Positions 6,730 through 14,166 of a DNA stretch of 23,929 nt are shown here, piece by piece; position 1 is the stretch's first letter, and every line of letters begins with the position of its first letter. Origin of the DNA: CAYZPE01 sp046050145 (lineage in GTDB: Bacteria; Patescibacteriota; Minisyncoccia; Phycocordibacterales; CAYZPE01); NCBI GenBank assembly GCA_046050145.1, contig JBJOQC010000007.1:1-23929 (forward strand). The letters run 5' to 3'. The position numbers were made by a program, and so were the translations under genes. The notes under the pieces are model-generated. The model made no database searches, was not told the DNA's origin, and saw nothing but the letters and a program-made list of their open reading frames with translations.

Positions 6730-7452
6730 TTAGTAATGTATCGAATTATACGCTTCGAGTTTCATGCGGGGCTTTGGACGAGCTTTTGGATTGAAGACAT
6801 ATGAAATTGTTGCGCAGTTTTTTATAACATTCTGTTCATTAATAGCCAGGAGTTGATTTTCACTAAATTTTTCAAGTACTTTTCTAAAACAGAGCATGAC
6901 CGCTTCGTGAGAAACTATAAGTACTTTTTCACCCCTATGGTCGCGTCGTAGAGCTGTAAGGAAGGACCATACGCGGAGATTTACATCCGGGTATGACTCT
7001 CCTCCTGCTGGTCGATAGTAATACTTTTTTAATCGCATAATTCTTTCCCATTCAAGAGGAAGTTTTTCTTGAATGTCTTTTGCAATTAGACCATCAATAA
7101 CTCCAAATTCTTTTTCACGAAGTCTCTCATCGACAATAAAATCGGCCTTAGGGAAATATTTTTTAATTATTTGAGCCGTCTGGAGCGCGCGTTTGAATGG
7201 AGAACAGTAAATAACATCAAATTCTCGCCCCGCACTTGCAAGACCTTTACCTGTCTGGTGTGCTTGATCCTCTCCAAGTTCTGAGAGGGGTGTGTCCATG
7301 GTACGAAGATTTTTTACATCAGCGGTATGTTCTTTGAGTATTCCACGATTAATAAGTTCACGTTCTTCGTTAAACTTTGATTGACCGTGACGCATGATCA
7401 TGAGATGTGCGGGCCAGCGATTGTTGTGTGTTATTAGGTCTATATTATCCAT
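6730..7452 (-). CDS. Histidine phosphatase (phosphoglycerate mutase-like) family protein
   Basis: Members of this superfamily use a phospho-histidine intermediate to hydrolyse or move phosphate groups. In this 240-aa protein the catalytic RHG is in IMRHGQSKFNEE with His22. The second-half motifs are also present: CSPFKRALQTA (about 83-93), the acid in ERLREKEFG (about 109-117) and SHEAVM with His182. Key residues therefore look complete. The substrate cannot be told from sequence; phosphoglycerate mutase activity, alpha-ribazole phosphatase and small-metabolite phosphatases are all possible. The 17 residues before the first strand are unusual for the family, and translation could begin at Met18. 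A TATACT about 22 nt upstream could be its -10. No Shine-Dalgarno is seen. Confidence 0.85.
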   Translation of the reverse strand: MDNIDLITHNNRWPAHLMIMRHGQSKFNEERELINRGILKEHTADVKNLRTMDTPLSELGEDQAHQTGKGLASAGREFDVIYCSPFKRALQTAQIIKKYFPKADFIVDERLREKEFGVIDGLIAKDIQEKLPLEWERIMRLKKYYYRPAGGESYPDVNLRVWSFLTALRRDHRGEKVLIVSHEAVMLCFRKVLEKFSENQLLAINEQNVIKNCATISYVFNPKARPKPRMKLEAYNSIHY

Positions 7453-7530
7453 GAAAAAATTAAGATGAATAAAGAGTATATCATGAACAAAAAATACGAT
7501 GTGGATATGACTTTTTCGGTTTATTTTTAG

Positions 7531-8217
7531 CTATTTCTTCTGCATGTATGCAATCCAGAAATTACGTTTATATACTCGATTATTGAGACGTGTGTAGCTC
7601 GTTTTCTTTTCTAGGTGGAAAATATTAAAGTATTGACTGTATATTTGTACAAAGTCTTCTTTTTCCCAGACTCGCTCAGTAAGACCCAGATCTTTCATAA
7701 AGTATGTATCTTTTTCTTTCCCAGGACTTTCTTTGAGGAGATTTTTTGCATTATGGTCCCCTTCCTTACAAAGTGCTTTTACAAAAAAGTAGCCTTCTGG
7801 TTTTAAAACTCGTTTAGTTTCTTTTAAATACATTTCCCTACCTGCTTCATCAAGAGAGTTTGACGAAGTGATGTCTATTGCAATATCAAAAAAATTTTCT
7901 TCATAAGGATAGTTTGAGCCAATGTCTTGTTCTTTATACTCTACATCTAACCCTTCTCTCTTTGCTCTTTCTTGCGCAAGAGTGATTGCTGTATGAGATA
8001 TGTCTATTCCGGTAACTTTATTTTCAAGCCCGGCAAAATAATTGCTATTTTTTCCTGTACCACAGCCAATATCAATAAGGTGTAAGTTTTCCAATACTAC
8101 ACCCCTTTCTTTTTTAAGGAATTTCAAAAACCGCACAAAATCCGCCCCCGGCTTATCATCCTTGGTGACAAGTTTTGAATCTCTATATTCCCTCTCCCAT
8201 GTATCCTTCTGAGGCAT
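7531..8217 (-). CDS. Class I SAM-dependent methyltransferase
   Basis: This 228-aa Rossmann-fold methyltransferase shows motif I LIDIGCGTGKNS at about 47-58, which binds S-adenosylmethionine. The acidic end of strand 2 is in VTGIDIS (about 68-74), and motif IV-like DIAIDITSSNSLD follows at about 112-124. The architecture fits small-molecule methyltransferases of the Methyltransf_11/25 type. The acceptor substrate is unknown. Nine bases separate it from the histidine kinase gene, so it is probably the last gene of the fusion-HAD-kinase operon. A weak TAGTCT ends 6 nt before the ATG and overlaps the kinase stop codon. Confidence 0.85.
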   Translation of the reverse strand: MPQKDTWEREYRDSKLVTKDDKPGADFVRFLKFLKKERGVVLENLHLIDIGCGTGKNSNYFAGLENKVTGIDISHTAITLAQERAKREGLDVEYKEQDIGSNYPYEENFFDIAIDITSSNSLDEAGREMYLKETKRVLKPEGYFFVKALCKEGDHNAKNLLKESPGKEKDTYFMKDLGLTERVWEKEDFVQIYSQYFNIFHLEKKTSYTRLNNRVYKRNFWIAYMQKK

Positions 8218-8226
8218 GTGTATAGA

Positions 8227-9795
8227 CTACTTCAATATAGGTATCTTAACCACAAATTCTGAGCCTTTGTCTTTCCCAAGAGAATGAGCTGTTACTGTGC
8301 CTCCGTGGGCCTCTACAATGCCTTTTACGATAAAGAGACCGTAACCAGTACTGTCTGTATTAACCTTTACTGATTCTTTGCCTCTACCACCCTCCTTAAA
8401 GAGGTTTTTCATATCTTCAGGTGTAATACCAATGCCAGTATCTTTTATCTTAAAGATGATTTCCTTCCCTTCTTTTTTAAGTGTCACAGCCACAGTTCCT
8501 TTTGGTGTGTATTTGATTGAGTTGTCCATGAGATTATGCGCCACGTGTACAAATTGATCCTTGTCACCATTTAAAATATATTCTCCAGGATCAATCGTGA
8601 GTGTAAGATTTATTTTTTTAATCTCAGCATTCATCTTTTCTTTTTCAAACTCTTCAGTAATAAGTGTTTTTAAATCGAAATCTTTTTTAGCATATTCAAC
8701 AGTCCCCTTTTTCACATCTGAAGCATGAAGTATTTGCTGAACTGTCTCAACAGCTTTAGTGTCAGACTTCAATCCTTCTTCTATTAAAATTTTTGCTGAT
8801 GAAGGTAGGACTCCGTAATCACCATCAATAAGACTTGAAAAGATATTTCGAGAGATAGTAAAGAAGCCTTTTACCTGGTGAGTAATAAAGTGAATAAGAT
8901 TTACCTGTTGATCATTTGCCTTCTCAAGTTCTTTTGCCAGTTTTTCAATTTGCTCTCGCTGTTCAACTTCTTTATAAACACCTCTTGTTAAAAGAATTGC
9001 AAAAAATACAACGAGTACAAAAATTAAAAACTTAATGAGCCATTGGGTTAAATTCTCACTCTGCTGTAATAAGTTAAATAAGAAAACTATAGTTATTGCT
9101 CCTGAAAAAATTTGAGCAGAAATAACCTTCGGACTTAAGAATTTATATTTTAATACCCCAAAAGTTATTATGAATAAATACAAGATAATAAAATAATTTC
9201 CAAATGGGTAAAGATCGAAAAGTTGAGGTAAGAAGTTTGTTATTCCTCCACCGAATCCTATTGCAGCAGCTATAATTTGAACAAGTATCTGTGTTTTTAA
9301 AATTGAATAAGGTTTTTTCTTTTCTTCTGTATATTTTCTTATTAATAGGAAAAGAGAAAGAATAACAAAAAAGCCAAAATATATTGGGAATAAAAAGTAC
9401 AACATCCCTGGTTTTATCCAGAAGAAATCAAAAGTTACAGCTACGCCTTGTTTAAAAAGTGGGCTGAAACTAAAAACAGCAAAAGCTAAGGCTAATATAG
9501 AAAGACTAATATTTAAAATTTTATTTTTATAACCAATAAACTCTGAAACAAAGTAATAGTATAAAAGAGGGACAAATACAGCGAATAAATCAAGGAAGTA
9601 TTGACCTAGTAGTGCATTTTTTTCTGTTTCTGCCGAGGTTACAAAAAATAAAGCAATACTCCAACCACCTATTGTCATAGAAAAAAACAACCACAATTTA
9701 TTGATTTTAGAATTTTTATTACTTAAATACACACTTAAAGCAAAATAAAGACTTGCAAAAAAAGTTATAGCGCTACTAATACTAAATAAGCTCAT
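8227..9795 (-). CDS. Membrane-bound sensor histidine kinase (orphan)
   Basis: A 522-aa sensor kinase. The N-terminal ~270 residues form roughly seven to eight membrane helices with short loops, so the signal is probably sensed in or near the membrane rather than by a large extracellular domain. A coiled linker (about 272-300) leads to the dimerisation domain with IHFITHQVKGFFTISRN, where His306 is the likely phospho-acceptor. The ATPase domain has the N box NLMDNSIKYTPKG (421-433), the G1 box DTGIGIT (452-458) and the G2 box STGYGLFIVKGIVEAHGG (482-499). The H box reads HQVKGF instead of HE(x)xTP. No response regulator lies in the window. It lies 15 nt after the HAD phosphatase gene and is followed by a methyltransferase. 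Confidence 0.92.
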   Translation of the reverse strand: MSLFSISSAITFFASLYFALSVYLSNKNSKINKLWLFFSMTIGGWSIALFFVTSAETEKNALLGQYFLDLFAVFVPLLYYYFVSEFIGYKNKILNISLSILALAFAVFSFSPLFKQGVAVTFDFFWIKPGMLYFLFPIYFGFFVILSLFLLIRKYTEEKKKPYSILKTQILVQIIAAAIGFGGGITNFLPQLFDLYPFGNYFIILYLFIITFGVLKYKFLSPKVISAQIFSGAITIVFLFNLLQQSENLTQWLIKFLIFVLVVFFAILLTRGVYKEVEQREQIEKLAKELEKANDQQVNLIHFITHQVKGFFTISRNIFSSLIDGDYGVLPSSAKILIEEGLKSDTKAVETVQQILHASDVKKGTVEYAKKDFDLKTLITEEFEKEKMNAEIKKINLTLTIDPGEYILNGDKDQFVHVAHNLMDNSIKYTPKGTVAVTLKKEGKEIIFKIKDTGIGITPEDMKNLFKEGGRGKESVKVNTDSTGYGLFIVKGIVEAHGGTVTAHSLGKDKGSEFVVKIPILK

Positions 9796-9810
9796 TTTTT
9801 AAATTATGTA

Positions 9811-10461
9811 TTAAGTGTTTATTATTTCCCAACCTCTCTGCTCTCCAATCTTCATTAGTATTTTGTCAGGATTTACCAGGACAGGATTATCTACTAATTC
9901 TAACATGAGTAAGTCAGAATGATGATCTGTGTACACAAAAGATTCTGTCAATTTAATGTTTTCTATATTTAAAAATTCATTAAGATGGGTAACTTTATTT
10001 TCTCCGTACATAACATGCTCAAGATGTCCTGTAAAAAAACCATTTTTTATTTCAGGTTTAGTGGCAAGAAAATCAGTCACTTGTAAATATTCTGAAATTC
10101 TTGAAACTAAAAAATCAAAAGCATTCGATACAAGTATCACTCTATATCTTGCATCTCTTTTTTTATAAAGAATATCTACAATATTCTTATCAAAAAATGA
10201 CATCAGAACACTATTAAAAAAAGCTTCTGTTGTGTCTTTAACAAAAACTACAGACTTACCTTTCAAAAATAGTGCAACTTTATCCATAACAACTCTTGGA
10301 TTTTTTACTATATGTAATTTATAAAAAATAAACCAGATATAAATTCTTAAGAAGAAAAAGTACCCTATAATTTTTTTCTTTAAAAGAAAATGAAGAAAAA
10401 GTTTTTGACTCTGCTCCTTTATTAAGGTGCCGTCAATATCAAAAATAGCTATTTTATGCAT
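9811..10461 (-). CDS. HAD-superfamily phosphatase (SerB/PSPase-like, HAD-IB type)
   Basis: A 216-aa HAD hydrolase. Motif I FDIDGTL gives nucleophile Asp8 and acid/base Asp10. Motif II is VILVSNA (about 110-116), the motif III lysine is in the region TKPEIKNGFF (about 133-142), and motif IV is YTDHHSDLLML (about 178-188). The helical cap after motif I is strikingly hydrophobic and aromatic (about 22-48), suggesting a membrane-associated substrate. The ORF starts inside the acyltransferase gene (8-nt overlap). HAD-IB phosphatases often sit next to or are fused with PlsC-type acyltransferases, so a role in phospholipid or lysophosphatidate turnover is plausible. The substrate is inferred, not shown. 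Confidence 0.85.
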   Translation of the reverse strand: MHKIAIFDIDGTLIKEQSQKLFLHFLLKKKIIGYFFFLRIYIWFIFYKLHIVKNPRVVMDKVALFLKGKSVVFVKDTTEAFFNSVLMSFFDKNIVDILYKKRDARYRVILVSNAFDFLVSRISEYLQVTDFLATKPEIKNGFFTGHLEHVMYGENKVTHLNEFLNIENIKLTESFVYTDHHSDLLMLELVDNPVLVNPDKILMKIGEQRGWEIINT

Positions 10462-11983
10462 ATTTTTTTAAATTAAGATCTCTTTGTGGATATGGCTTTT
10501 GAGAGAGTTTAGATATTTCATTCATAATTTTATCCGTAAATATAATATATCCTTTGTGGTTAAATTTAATATGGTAGTGATTAAAATTAACTGGTTTTCC
10601 AATATTAATTTCAACCTTTTTTGTTAGTTTGGGTATTTTATCGAATCGAGACATAACATCAAAAGCCCCCTTCAGTCCAACAGGAATAACAGGAACTTTT
10701 TCTTTAATGGTGTATTTTGCAACTCCACTAAATGCCTTAAGCATAATATCTTTTGAAGGAGCTCGAGTTCCTTCAGGAAAAATGCCTATAATTTTACCTT
10801 CGTTTAAATGAAGACTGACTAGATCGTGAACATTTCTCTTGTCTTTCTTTGTTCTATTTACTCGTATTTGGCCGGTTGCATACATTAAAATCTTCCAAAA
10901 AGGATTTATAAAAAATTTCTCCGCGGCTAAGTAATACACATTTCTAGGACTAACTGCTATAAAACAAATAAAATCAAAGTAACTTTCGTGGTTAAAGGCG
11001 ATTATGGCAGGTCCTTTTTTTGGTATGTTTTCAATACCTGTTACTTTCTTCACCCAAATCAACCTTACAAGTAATCCTAGTGATTTTCTGGTTATAAAAT
11101 ACAGAGTGTCAGTTATTACGGTAAAAAACTTTCTTTTTTGTTTAATATCTTCAGGTCTAATGCCAGCTTGGTGAATATTAAAAATATCATCAAAGACATC
11201 AACTAATTTTCCTGGATGAAGATGAAGTTCGTTATGAACTCCTGAAATCTCATATATTTTTTTGAACTTTATTTCTTTGAAAACAGCTTCAATTTCAGAC
11301 GAAGAGAAGAGAGAGTCTTTTGAAGAATATATCATGAAAATTGAACCACCTTTTTTGTTCAATTTATTTAGAATAGGGTTTATTTTAAAGGTTGAGATAC
11401 CGATAATTTCCCTAAATGACTGAATTGGATTTAAAAATATATATCTAAATAAGCCTCCTATATATATTAAACCCGCCTTATACTCACCTCTTAAGTACAA
11501 TAAAAATTCCTTAAAAAGATATACTAAAAATTTAAAACTTATTTTCTGAACGTTTATGTTTGAAGCAAGACCTGCGGGAGAGATGAGGGTTAAACTTTTA
11601 ATTATTCCAGGCTTAAGTTGTACTAAAAGAGATGCTATTATGGCGCCCTCAGAATGAGCAATAACATCTATTTTTTGAATATTTTTATATTTCAGAATAT
11701 CTGCAATTGCCTGAGCTTTAACATATTCAACCGCAGGGTGCCTGTCTGTGTTTCTGATGTTTTTATCAAGTCTTTCGTACATTCCAACGATGACCCTATA
11801 GCCCCTGGATGCAATTGAGGCTAATGTTGGCTTTACCGACTGAAATGTCTCACCCCATCCAAAAATAATAAACACCGTATGTGAAGTTCTCACATAAGGA
11901 GAAGTTATATCTAAAAATTCAACCGTACCCGCATAGGATTCAATTTTCTCTCTTTTGTTAAACTGCTGTTCAAACCAGATCAT
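10454..11983 (-). CDS. Alpha/beta-hydrolase fused to a PlsC-type acyltransferase
   Basis: A 509-aa two-domain protein. Residues 1-265 form an alpha/beta hydrolase. The oxyanion-side strand is VFIIFGWGE (37-45), the nucleophile elbow is AHSEGA with Ser111, and Asp223 (SSKDSLF) and His250 (GVHNEL) complete a plausible triad. Residues 285-509 form a 1-acylglycerol-3-phosphate acyltransferase-like domain with NHESYFD (331-337, the catalytic HxxxxD), FPEGTR (403-408) and VPVIPVGLKG. One half could release an acyl chain and the other re-esterify it, which would suit a cell that scavenges and remodels host or environmental lipids. The mRNA is probably leaderless (TAAGAT ends 6 nt before the ATG). 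The gene heads an operon with an HAD phosphatase, a histidine kinase and a methyltransferase. Confidence 0.88.
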   Translation of the reverse strand: MIWFEQQFNKREKIESYAGTVEFLDITSPYVRTSHTVFIIFGWGETFQSVKPTLASIASRGYRVIVGMYERLDKNIRNTDRHPAVEYVKAQAIADILKYKNIQKIDVIAHSEGAIIASLLVQLKPGIIKSLTLISPAGLASNINVQKISFKFLVYLFKEFLLYLRGEYKAGLIYIGGLFRYIFLNPIQSFREIIGISTFKINPILNKLNKKGGSIFMIYSSKDSLFSSSEIEAVFKEIKFKKIYEISGVHNELHLHPGKLVDVFDDIFNIHQAGIRPEDIKQKRKFFTVITDTLYFITRKSLGLLVRLIWVKKVTGIENIPKKGPAIIAFNHESYFDFICFIAVSPRNVYYLAAEKFFINPFWKILMYATGQIRVNRTKKDKRNVHDLVSLHLNEGKIIGIFPEGTRAPSKDIMLKAFSGVAKYTIKEKVPVIPVGLKGAFDVMSRFDKIPKLTKKVEINIGKPVNFNHYHIKFNHKGYIIFTDKIMNEISKLSQKPYPQRDLNLKKYA

Positions 11984-11989
11984 AGAATA

Positions 11990-11995
11990 ATCTTA
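11990..11995 (-). promoter_or_regulatory. -10 box for a leaderless transcript of the hydrolase-acyltransferase operon
   Basis: TAAGAT on the minus strand, exactly 6 nt before the ATG of the fusion gene. It sits in the 33-nt gap after the TrmB-type gene. Confidence 0.5.
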
Positions 11996-12016
11996 TCATG
12001 GCTTAGGTCAGCAACA

Positions 12017-12814
12017 TTAAATATCTTTTTCGAGTCTTCCTAATCTTGCGGCTTGTTCTACAGCCATGTCAAAAATACCCTTCATGACTTCAGCAATTTC
12101 AGAGCTATCAATAATTATTGTTGTCATTTTTTTACCACGAGAAAACATGTATCCTATTTTGTTGTCATATATTGCCATGTCAGCCGGGAAAATATATTTA
12201 TCTTTTGGTATGTACGCAATCTTACAAAATTTTGGATTATCTGTTACAAATCGTTTAGAAAAAAGAGTATCAGGTAAAATTCCAATAAATTTTATTTCTA
12301 AAGATATTCTCATTCTTGAATATTCTTCTATAAATTCTGGCATCATCTCTACTAATTTTTGAGTAGAACTAGCAACCCGCATTATTTTTTCTTTATTGTT
12401 TAGCATGTCACCCATGGCACTCATAAAACCTTTTTCACCTTCAAAAACTCTCACTTTCGGTTTTTCTTTCGTATCCTTATGAAGCGCTTTCAATTCAGGG
12501 ACTATTTTCATTAAATTCTCTTTGATCTCCTCTTGTTTTTTTGCTCTAGACTCCACACTCTGTATGAGTACTTCGGGAGGAGTAGCAACATACTTCTGTA
12601 CTTTTTTATCATCTGAAATACCAACTAAGCCTTTCTTTTTTAGGGATTCCAAAACAACATAGGTGGAACTTCTGTTAATACCTGCCTTTAAAGCAATATC
12701 ATTTACGCCTGCAAGTTCGAGTTCTAGTGTGGAAATATAGACCAAAGCTTCTTTTTCACTAAGACCAAATTCAACAAGATTTTTAACAAGTAAGCTGTTA
12801 GGGTTGTTTGACAT
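12017..12814 (-). CDS. TrmB-family transcriptional regulator
   Basis: A 265-aa regulator. The N-terminal winged helix-turn-helix (about 8-75) contains GLSEKEALVYISTLELE, then NDIALKAGINRSSTYVVLESL and KKKGLV, the TrmB pattern. A coiled linker (about 85-115) leads to a C-terminal domain of about 140 residues, which in many TrmB-like proteins binds a sugar or other effector. Such regulators are most familiar in archaea but also occur in bacteria, including many Patescibacteria. The target is unknown; the lipid-enzyme operon immediately downstream on the same strand and its own upstream region are the natural candidates. The upstream region carries repeats described under 12864-12897. TAAAAT lies 11 nt before the ATG, so the leader would be very short. 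Confidence 0.88.
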   Translation of the reverse strand: MSNNPNSLLVKNLVEFGLSEKEALVYISTLELELAGVNDIALKAGINRSSTYVVLESLKKKGLVGISDDKKVQKYVATPPEVLIQSVESRAKKQEEIKENLMKIVPELKALHKDTKEKPKVRVFEGEKGFMSAMGDMLNNKEKIMRVASSTQKLVEMMPEFIEEYSRMRISLEIKFIGILPDTLFSKRFVTDNPKFCKIAYIPKDKYIFPADMAIYDNKIGYMFSRGKKMTTIIIDSSEIAEVMKGIFDMAVEQAARLGRLEKDI

Positions 12815-12863
12815 AAAAATGTGTTATTTTAATTATGACTATTTTTGTTGTTATATAATACCA

Positions 12864-12897
12864 ACATAAGTTAAAAAACACAAGTTATACAAGCTTA
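12864..12897. repeat. Short direct repeats upstream of the TrmB-type gene (possible operator)
   Basis: ACATAAGTTA (12864-12873) and ACACAAGTTA (12878-12887) are 14 nt apart and match at 9 of 10 positions. A degenerate third copy ACAAGCTTA follows at 12889-12897. They lie between the divergent TrmB-type gene and the 13042 unit, where a regulator could control both. Confidence 0.35.
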
Positions 12898-13041
12898 TTT
12901 CATGTTTGTCATAAAAAACATACTTTGACACCTTTAAACTCTTTGTTTTCATATATTTGTTAAATATCGACAACAGTTTTAATTGATCTATCTTTGTAAA
13001 TAGATTTTTTCTATGCTCTTTATAAAAAAAGGAGGTACTAC

Positions 13042-13221
13042 ATGCAACTTCTTGTTATCGGAATCCTGATCGGCATAATTATTGGCGTCACGGTATCCGT
13101 TCGCGTTGCATTCTGGCTTCTGATACCCAAGGAGAGAGTCGAAGGTCACGTTGACTTTGATGAGGTTAGTAGCGGGGTAAGTTATCAATATGATTTAGAA
13201 CGAAGATACAGCGAGATGTAA
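13042..13221 (+). CDS. Small single-span membrane protein, 59 aa
   Basis: This ORF was found by reading the sequence; the protein begins MQLLVIGILIGIIIG. Residues 2-28 make one long hydrophobic helix with a Gly-rich first half and a single Arg at 21. A polar, acidic tail (KERVEGHVDFDEV onward) ends in ERRYSEM. By the positive-inside rule the topology is uncertain; the lysine and arginine after the helix favour a cytoplasmic tail. A near-perfect Shine-Dalgarno AAAGGAGGT (13028-13036) sits 5 nt before the ATG. The gene is less AT-rich than its surroundings. There is no terminator before the cysteine-rich gene 58 nt downstream, only a T-less 6-bp hairpin at 13226-13241, so the two are probably cotranscribed. 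It is too small to assign. Partner, anchor or immunity-like functions for the neighbouring protein are open. Confidence 0.75.
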   Translation: MQLLVIGILIGIIIGVTVSVRVAFWLLIPKERVEGHVDFDEVSSGVSYQYDLERRYSEM

Positions 13222-13279
13222 CTCTCTTCACTTTCGTGAAGGGCATCTCCTGTTCCTACTCCTAGAAAGGGAGTGACCC

Positions 13280-14041
13280 ATGCGTACGATTTCTCAGATG
13301 GAAGCAGTTCTGGCAACAGGTGGAATTTCCACCGACGAGAGGCTTAAGCGCCTCGAAGTCCTTGATCTTCGGGACGTGAAGCGTAAGCTCATGGAACCCG
13401 AACCTGAAGGCAAAGGTTGGACTCAGGATCAGGCTGATGAGGCTGAAAAGTGGTATAGGCGGTATATCGCGACCATCATCAAGTACCCCAATGCTACAAG
13501 TCATGTTCCAAATGGACCTATTGACACCTTTTGGCATCAGCACATTCTCGACACAGCTGCATACCGTGATGACTGTGCACATATCCTCGGCTACTTCCTC
13601 GATCACTACCCGTACTTTGGGCTGAATGGGGATGCTAAAGAGCGCGACGACTCGTTTGATGAAACGAATCAGCTTTACATCGCTATGTTTGGTGAAGATT
13701 GTCGCACCATGTCTTTTGGAAAGAAAAAAGCTATGGATTGTGGCGGAGATGCTTGTCATGGTGGTGGAACGTGTAATCCTTGCACTGTGGATGGTAAACG
13801 TGACATTCGGAAAAATAAGAAGACGCAATCCGCTCAAGGTGTTGGATGTAATGGCAACACATGCTCACACAGTTGCACCAAGTCCTCTTGCAGTAAGTCT
13901 TCCTGTGGCAAGTCTAGCTGCGGTAAATCCTCTTGCAGTAAGTCTTCCTGTGGTAAAGATCCTAAGGTTGCGGTTGCTGCAGGGTGTGGCGACAAAGGAA
14001 GTGGCACGGGATGTAAGCAGGGATGTTCTCGAGGTAAATAA
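13280..14041 (+). CDS. WHxHILDT-motif protein with cysteine-rich KSSC-repeat tail
   Basis: A 253-aa protein of unknown function with two parts. Residues 1-140 are helical and soluble, with the block PxxxIDTFWHQHILDT and YRDDC, then GYFLDHYPYFG, between 77 and 114. The WHxHxLDTxxYxxDC pattern recalls the GRDP-like (glycine-rich domain protein, DUF1399) module; this is from memory of the pattern. Residues 150-253 hold 15 of the 17 cysteines, including CGGDACHGGGTCNPC (154-168), five KSSC repeats every five residues between 201 and 224, and a Gly/Lys/Cys end. No signal peptide or membrane segment is seen. Shine-Dalgarno GAAAGGGAG (13265-13273) is 6 nt from the ATG. Base composition is clearly richer in G and C than the neighbours. 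Possibilities are a ribosomal-peptide precursor (helical leader, Cys-rich core), a metal-binding protein, or a disulfide-rich surface protein. Confidence 0.85.
   Translation: MRTISQMEAVLATGGISTDERLKRLEVLDLRDVKRKLMEPEPEGKGWTQDQADEAEKWYRRYIATIIKYPNATSHVPNGPIDTFWHQHILDTAAYRDDCAHILGYFLDHYPYFGLNGDAKERDDSFDETNQLYIAMFGEDCRTMSFGKKKAMDCGGDACHGGGTCNPCTVDGKRDIRKNKKTQSAQGVGCNGNTCSHSCTKSSCSKSSCGKSSCGKSSCSKSSCGKDPKVAVAAGCGDKGSGTGCKQGCSRGK
13883..13953 (+). repeat. 26-bp perfect direct repeat in the cysteine-rich tail
   Basis: The same 26 bases, starting TCCTCTTGCAGTAAG, occur at 13883-13908 and 13928-13953, 45 nt apart. That equals three 5-residue KSSC(S/G) units, so the repeat array probably grew by in-frame duplication. 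Confidence 0.9.
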
Positions 14042-14109
14042 TTTAGATATTGAAATAGATCTACTTTTTGTAGAAAACAACTGTCTAATTTATTACCAAG
14101 TGAAGTCTT

Positions 14110-14149
14110 AAAACGATGGTTGAGGTTTCCTACTTCCCCATCGTTTTTT
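14110..14149 (+). terminator. Intrinsic terminator of the 13042-14041 unit
   Basis: 10-bp stem AAAACGATGG (14110-14119) with CCATCGTTTT (14138-14147), an 18-nt loop and a T-run. It ends the two-gene unit before the S9 hydrolase. Confidence 0.85.
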
Positions 14150-14153
14150 ATAT

Positions 14154-14159
14154 TAATAT
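14154..14159 (+). promoter_or_regulatory. -10 box for a leaderless transcript of the S9-type hydrolase
   Basis: TAATAT, 7 nt before the ATG at 14167, just behind the upstream terminator. The AT-rich context gives other possible hexamers, so this is tentative. Confidence 0.4.
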
Positions 14160-14166
14160 ATTATAT

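Noticed and set aside
13226..13241. CTTCAC/GTGAAG hairpin as a terminator between the 59-aa and 253-aa genes
   Set aside because: The stem is only 6 bp and no T-run follows.
13262..13837. 191-codon open frame on the minus strand under the cysteine-rich gene
   Set aside because: It is a shadow of the plus-strand gene, which has a Shine-Dalgarno, motifs and a terminator; the antisense frame has none of these.
13880..13955. Repeats resembling a CRISPR array
   Set aside because: The repeats are in frame, coding for KSSC units, and have no spacers of unique sequence.
13626..14111. 161-codon plus-strand frame overlapping the end of the cysteine-rich gene
   Set aside because: Frame-shifted reading of the repeat region, with no ribosome-binding site; it ends at the terminator stem.
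14116..14166. Upstream in-frame ATG for the S9-type hydrolase
   Set aside because: It lies inside the terminator stem-loop of the preceding unit, and the extra residues do not fit the family; the ATG at 14167 is placed well after a -10 box.
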